DNA of 10,717 nt. Source: Astrocystis sublimbata (Eukaryota > Ascomycota > Sordariomycetes > Xylariales > Xylariaceae). Position 1 is the first letter of the stretch; each line of letters opens with the position of its first letter. The stretch is from assembly GCA_022453515.1 (NCBI GenBank), contig JAJNNY010000191.1, forward strand, positions 1-10,717, written 5' to 3'. The notes beneath the pieces were generated by a model. It ran no database searches and was not told the DNA's origin. It saw only the letters and a program-made list of their open reading frames with translations. The position numbers were made by a program, and so were the translations under genes. Positions 7,515 through 10,717 of the stretch are shown one piece after another.

Positions 7515-7680
7515 CTATAATAGAGCTAGAAACGCAGGAGCGGATTTTTAACTTTGATTTAATTGTTGGCGTACGAATAGAGGGGAACTCTGTGGTATTT
7601 AAGCACCTTATCGGCTGTATAGCGGGGTTACGTCGAACCCACTTCCCCGCAGGGGCCCGCCATCCATCAGAGAGTGTGGC

Positions 7681-7850
7681 TAACATGGCTACGACCAGTT
7701 GGAGAATATACGCCGTCGTGGAGTTTGCGGGGCGCTATTAGGCATAACGAAGTCGCCCAGGGATCCTATAGAAAATGGAGTATTAGAGCGGTCAAACAAT
7801 ACCATAGGACTACCGCTAATGCGGCTTTTTACCTCGCTCTCTATTTGGAA
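7681..7850 (+). pseudogene. Possible transposase helix-turn-helix relic (right arm)
   Basis: Mirror copy of the left-arm relic, reading on the plus strand from about 7684. It has the same residues and the same lack of ATG and catalytic domain. An overlapping frame (7674-8003) runs longer here than in the left arm because of a one-base difference near 7853 and further indels downstream. The length of that overlapping frame is therefore not evidence for a gene. Confidence 0.25.
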
Positions 7851-8184
7851 CAATTAACTCGTATTAAAAAGCATTGTTTTATGTTTTTCTATTATATATT
7901 ATATAATAGAATTATAACTTGTTTCCGTTTATCCATCCTCCTTATATATTTATTCTATTATATTATTAGTAACTATGATTTCCTAGCTACCTTAAACTAT
8001 TAGTTACATTTATTATATTATCCTATACGCGATATGTCGCTTATATATATATAGTATCCCTTATACTAACAGTTCAGCCAAAATCATAGTTAACTTTTTA
8101 ATATTACTATATTAATACGCTAGTTAGTTAAACTACAACCTATTTATTTTTAATTATAATAGGATATATTATTAAAAAATATAA

Positions 8185-8688
8185 AATCAAAAAATCAAAA
8201 AGTTCTGCCTTATAAAATATTACAATACCCTTAAATACTTATTACCTAGGCACAAAACAATCAAAGATTATTATAACAAATATAAAAGCAACTATCAGGA
8301 TATAGTCTTACTATAACTCGGCAAGCCGCAAGCTCCCGTTATATTCGCTAAAAAGCCTTTTCCCGTTCCAAAGTCCGTTGGGAAACAACTAGCAAAAGTC
8401 TAGGCGCAAACGTCTATATTATCTCGGGAAATATCTTCTTTAGAAGCTCCAGCATGTAACGACTGCTCTATCTGTAACACTGAGTACAGGGTAGAGTAGG
8501 GGTCTTAGTGGGTTTATGTTCCTAAGGATAAGGGCTAAGCTTATAACAAAGGATCGCTGAGCAATATAAGGTATCGTTTACTAAGTCGCTAGGAGGTTAC
8601 TCCTATTCTAAGAACTATTAGTATGCTTAGATTAAATAGTGAAGTAAGGAAAGACTAGATATATAGGAATGCTGTTAAAGCTATATAG
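8185..8688 (+). pseudogene. RIP-broken coding relic crossing the palindrome edge
   Basis: One plus-strand frame reads as protein for about 165 codons, interrupted by seven TAG/TAA codons (8314, 8401, 8497, 8506, 8536, 8590, 8656) with no frameshift. Stops of this kind fit CAA/CAG or TGG changed by RIP. Recognisable texture includes a Pro/Lys-rich stretch, LSREISSLEAPAC followed by CNDCSIC (Cys-x2-Cys-x2-Cys), and a basic C-terminus. The Cys spacing suggests a small metal-binding site, but I recognise no family. The frame begins inside the right arm (8185-8233) and continues into unique flank, so the palindrome edge cuts through a once-continuous gene. Confidence 0.45.
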
Positions 8689-8741
8689 TATTTCCTTCCT
8701 TTATATAATGTCTCTGTTTACTAGCTTACTTATATGATCTG

Positions 8742-8789
8742 GTGAGCTACCTTAGCTCACTGGATTACTATTATAAGCTAGTAATCCAG
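8742..8789. repeat. Two adjacent perfect hairpins
   Basis: GTGAGCTA/TAGCTCAC (8742-8749 with 8753-8760, loop CCT) is followed at once by CTGGATTACTA/TAGTAATCCAG (8760-8770 with 8779-8789, loop of eight). The 11-bp and 8-bp stems are perfect and share base 8760. They lie between the broken relic and the LTR-like stretch. They could be the end structure of a small foldback element or part of an LTR; role unknown. Confidence 0.6.
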
Positions 8790-8830
8790 GCTTACTGGCT
8801 TACTAACGTAATCTAATGATCTAATGATCC

Positions 8831-9075
8831 TGTCACGTGACCTATTTTTTTGGCGCTTTGCGTGGCTTGTCCTCCCAGCCCCGCGCCTATCCGCTTAGGC
8901 ATAACTGTCTGCCCTTACTAGGCCTTCCCGATAGGTCGTTTCCTATTGGTTCGTAATATTATTTCCCTTCTTCCTAGGATTATTGCCTTTAATAATTATA
9001 AGTAGTAAGTGCCTCCCTTAGTTTCCTTTCTATTTGGGTGCGATGCTTTTTACCCTTTTTCCTTTTTTTATTCGT
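8831..9075. promoter_or_regulatory. LTR-like / promoter-like stretch
   Basis: It starts with TG and the perfect palindrome GTCACGTGAC (8832-8841, containing the E-box CACGTG), just after two tandem copies of CTAATGAT. Further on come an ATTGG (inverted CCAAT) near 8945 and a TATA-like tataagta near 8998-9005. A pyrimidine-rich run at about 9045-9069 would be a polypurine tract on the minus strand. For the minus-strand Gypsy relic this is where a 3' LTR of about 220 bp would lie. The second LTR is outside the window, so the call cannot be tested here. Confidence 0.35.
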
Positions 9076-9079
9076 AATA

Positions 9080-9749
9080 TCTAATCGTATCGAAAAACGT
9101 TCTCGCTTTATAAAGACTAAACAACGCTATACTTTAGTAGCCCTTATTAATAAGGAAGGTTATAAAGTTATGCCTTATTTTTTCTATCGTAATTATAAAT
9201 AGGACTATAAGATAATAGATAGTATTTTTTAGTATAAGGAATATATTTATTATAGTTGTTTTTATAATAGTTCTAGTGTTTCGTTAGCGGTTATTAATAA
9301 ATTCCTTAGTAAATCTAATTGTTTAGTAGAGGAAGAATAGAAAGTTAAAAAACAGCTTTCCGAGGCTTTATCTCGTTTGGAAAATATCTATTATTAACGG
9401 ATTTTTTATTAGGCTAATAGTATAACTCTGGTTAATAATAGTTTTCGTTTTTTTAACAAGCTTGATTGTTAGGAATGCGAGGAGTCTGAGGCCGTGGTAG
9501 CTGTCCAAGCGGCGGGTGCTGTAGATATTATTAACTAGAATGCCCTTTATTCTCCTTCTGCTTGGGGGGTCGACCCCGCCCTGTTGGCCTTAGTTGGTTA
9601 GGATGCTAGCGGTAAAACTAGTTCACCTTTTGGCCGGCCTTCTATAAGTGTTTCTTAGGTTCCTACGTATTTTCCGCGTATAAGTACTTTTTCTATTTTA
9701 CTAGGTATTCGAATATATTTTTGTTCTGATGTAAATTTAGTATTTCTTT
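9080..9749 (+). pseudogene. RIP-broken Cys/coiled-coil protein relic, antisense to Gypsy end
   Basis: One plus-strand frame without frameshift holds stops at 9200, 9230, 9338, 9395, 9410, 9470, 9536, 9599 and 9656, nearly all of RIP type (TAG or TAA where Gln or Trp would fit). The N-terminal part has clusters of Tyr where Cys would be expected (TGT to TAT). A heptad-like stretch follows (KKQLSEALSRLENIYY), then an Ala/Val-rich tail. The pattern recalls fungal proteins with a Cys-rich N-terminus followed by a coiled coil, often found beside transposons. Beyond about 9540 it overlaps, on the other strand, the chromodomain end of the Gypsy polyprotein. The upstream stretch (8831-9075) has promoter-like elements in this direction. 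Identity uncertain. Confidence 0.4.
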
Positions 9750-10717
9750 AATTTCGAATTTTTTATAATCGGGTTCTGTTTCGAGTTTTGTTTTAAGTTT
9801 GGCGTTATTGGGTGCTTTTTTTAGTAAAGAGATGTGGAATATTAGGTGTCTTTTTATTCCTTTGGGTAGCTTAAGCAGGTAGTTTAATTTTAACCTGACT
9901 TTTTTGATCTCGAATGGTTTAATTTATTTAAAGTCTAATTTTTCGCTTGGTTTTTTTGTTTCGATGTTTCGTTTTAAAAGATAGACCTTATTTTCCTTTT
10001 TTAAGGTTAGTTTTAATAACCTGTTTTTATTATAGTAGGTTTTTATTCGTTCCTGGATGAACGTGAGCTTTTGTTGTAGTTTCTGTTGCAGGCCTAAGGC
10101 TATTTTGGCTTGATTTTCTGCTTAAGGTGCCGTGATTTCCGGAATCGCGGTTTTTTTTTTTGGGTTAAACCTATAGTTTGCTTTAAAGGGTAATATCTTT
10201 ATAGACTCGTTAACTGAGCTGTTGTAGGTATATTCTGCTGTTAGTAATAATTTAACTTAATTGTTTTGTTGTTTGTTAAGGTAGTATCGGAGGTACTGCT
10301 TTAGCGTTTGATTTAGCCTTTTTGTCTGTCCGTTTGTTTGAGGGTGGTAAGCTGTAGATATTCTGTGCTTAACCCCTAATGCTTTTATGAGTGATTGCTA
10401 GTATTTGGAAGCCATCGTGCTTCTTTGATTAGTAATGATCTTTTTTGGGAATCCGTACTTACTAAAAACATGCTTTAGAATAGTGTATCTAAGTTCTTCT
10501 GCGGTGCTTGCTTTTTTGTAAGGTATAAAAAGCCCATACTTAGTAAGTTTTTCTGCTATAACTAAAATAGAATCGAATTTTACTCCTATTATTAGTTTTT
10601 TAGACTTGGGTAGTTTTATAATAAAGTCGAACGCGATTATTTTTTATGCCCTATTTAGTAGCTTGATCAGGTTTAATAGTCCGTATGGCTTATATTGTAA
10701 TATTTTTGCTTTTTGAT
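9540..10717 (-). pseudogene. pol: Ty3/Gypsy retrotransposon pol 3' end: integrase to chromodomain, RIP-damaged
   Basis: A single minus-strand frame runs from the window end to about 9540 without a frameshift. In order it shows the start of the integrase core (FDFIIKLPKSKK, first catalytic Asp at 10626-10628), then VIAEKLTKYGLF and GFPKKIITNQRS. There the second Asp is Asn (10428-10430). STAYHPQTNGQTKRLNQ follows, where the Glu is Lys (10320-10322). The distance between these two positions is exactly D-x35-E. Then come the GPF-type module (PFEIKKV, HISLLKKAP) and a chromodomain ending (FEYLVK, stop, KKYLYAEN, stop, EP) with TAG at both Trp sites. Other stops lie at 10644-10646, 10398-10400, 10257-10259 and 9924-9926. 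Reverse transcriptase and RNase H lie beyond the window. The integrase cannot be active. Confidence 0.92.

Larger units (their letters stand above)
4137..8233. repeat. Right arm of giant inverted repeat
   Basis: Mirror copy of 1-4087. Differences seen are single-base length changes: an A8/T9 run near the centre, G5/G6 at about 6021-6026, TT/TTT at 7098-7100, and eight or nine more between about 7850 and 8150. All but one leave the right arm longer. The arm ends inside a broken reading frame (8185-8688) that continues into unique flank. Confidence 0.97.

Noticed and set aside
1..10717. CRISPR array, tRNA or rRNA genes, bacterial operons
   Set aside because: No spaced direct-repeat array, no cloverleaf or rRNA signature, and coding relics are of fungal transposon and virus type.

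Overview
The window looks like nuclear DNA of a filamentous ascomycete (Pezizomycotina), not bacterial DNA. Long stretches are TA-rich and poor in CpA/TpG, and frames that still read as proteins are broken by TAG/TAA where Gln or Trp is expected. This is the mark of repeat-induced point mutation (RIP). No rRNA, tRNA or CRISPR was seen.

Layout. (1) Positions 1-8233 form one giant near-perfect palindrome: a left arm of about 4.09 kb, an AT-rich turn at about 4088-4136, and a right arm to 8233. Every difference found between the arms in the stretches compared by eye is a single-base indel, 12 in all, eight or nine of them in the outer 400 bp. (2) Positions 8234-10717 are the right flank. They hold a broken coding relic that crosses the palindrome edge, an LTR-like/regulatory stretch with hairpins, a plus-strand coding relic, and the minus-strand 3' end of a RIP-damaged Ty3/Gypsy polyprotein (integrase core to chromodomain).

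Each arm carries, from its outer to its inner end: an AT-rich RIP-scarred segment with a possible transposase helix-turn-helix relic; a replication initiator (Rep) relic with rolling-circle motifs of the Geminiviridae/Genomoviridae type; a GC-rich block of hairpins and short direct repeats; an AT-rich spacer; a convergent, mostly open frame that may be a CRESS-DNA-virus capsid protein; one or two broken frames upstream of it, one rich in Arg/Tyr; and an AT-rich inner segment. The Rep/capsid block is about 3 kb, with the two genes pointing at each other. That is the gene order of a linearised geminivirus- or genomovirus-like genome, so an endogenous viral element is the best reading. Rep is supported by its motifs; the capsid call is tentative.

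Both arms share the same stops and the same C-run frameshift, so the duplication is younger than the decay, or the palindrome is an assembly fold-back. The Rep/capsid parts look only lightly RIPed compared with their surroundings. The left edge coincides with base 1 of the window, so what lies beyond the left arm is unseen.
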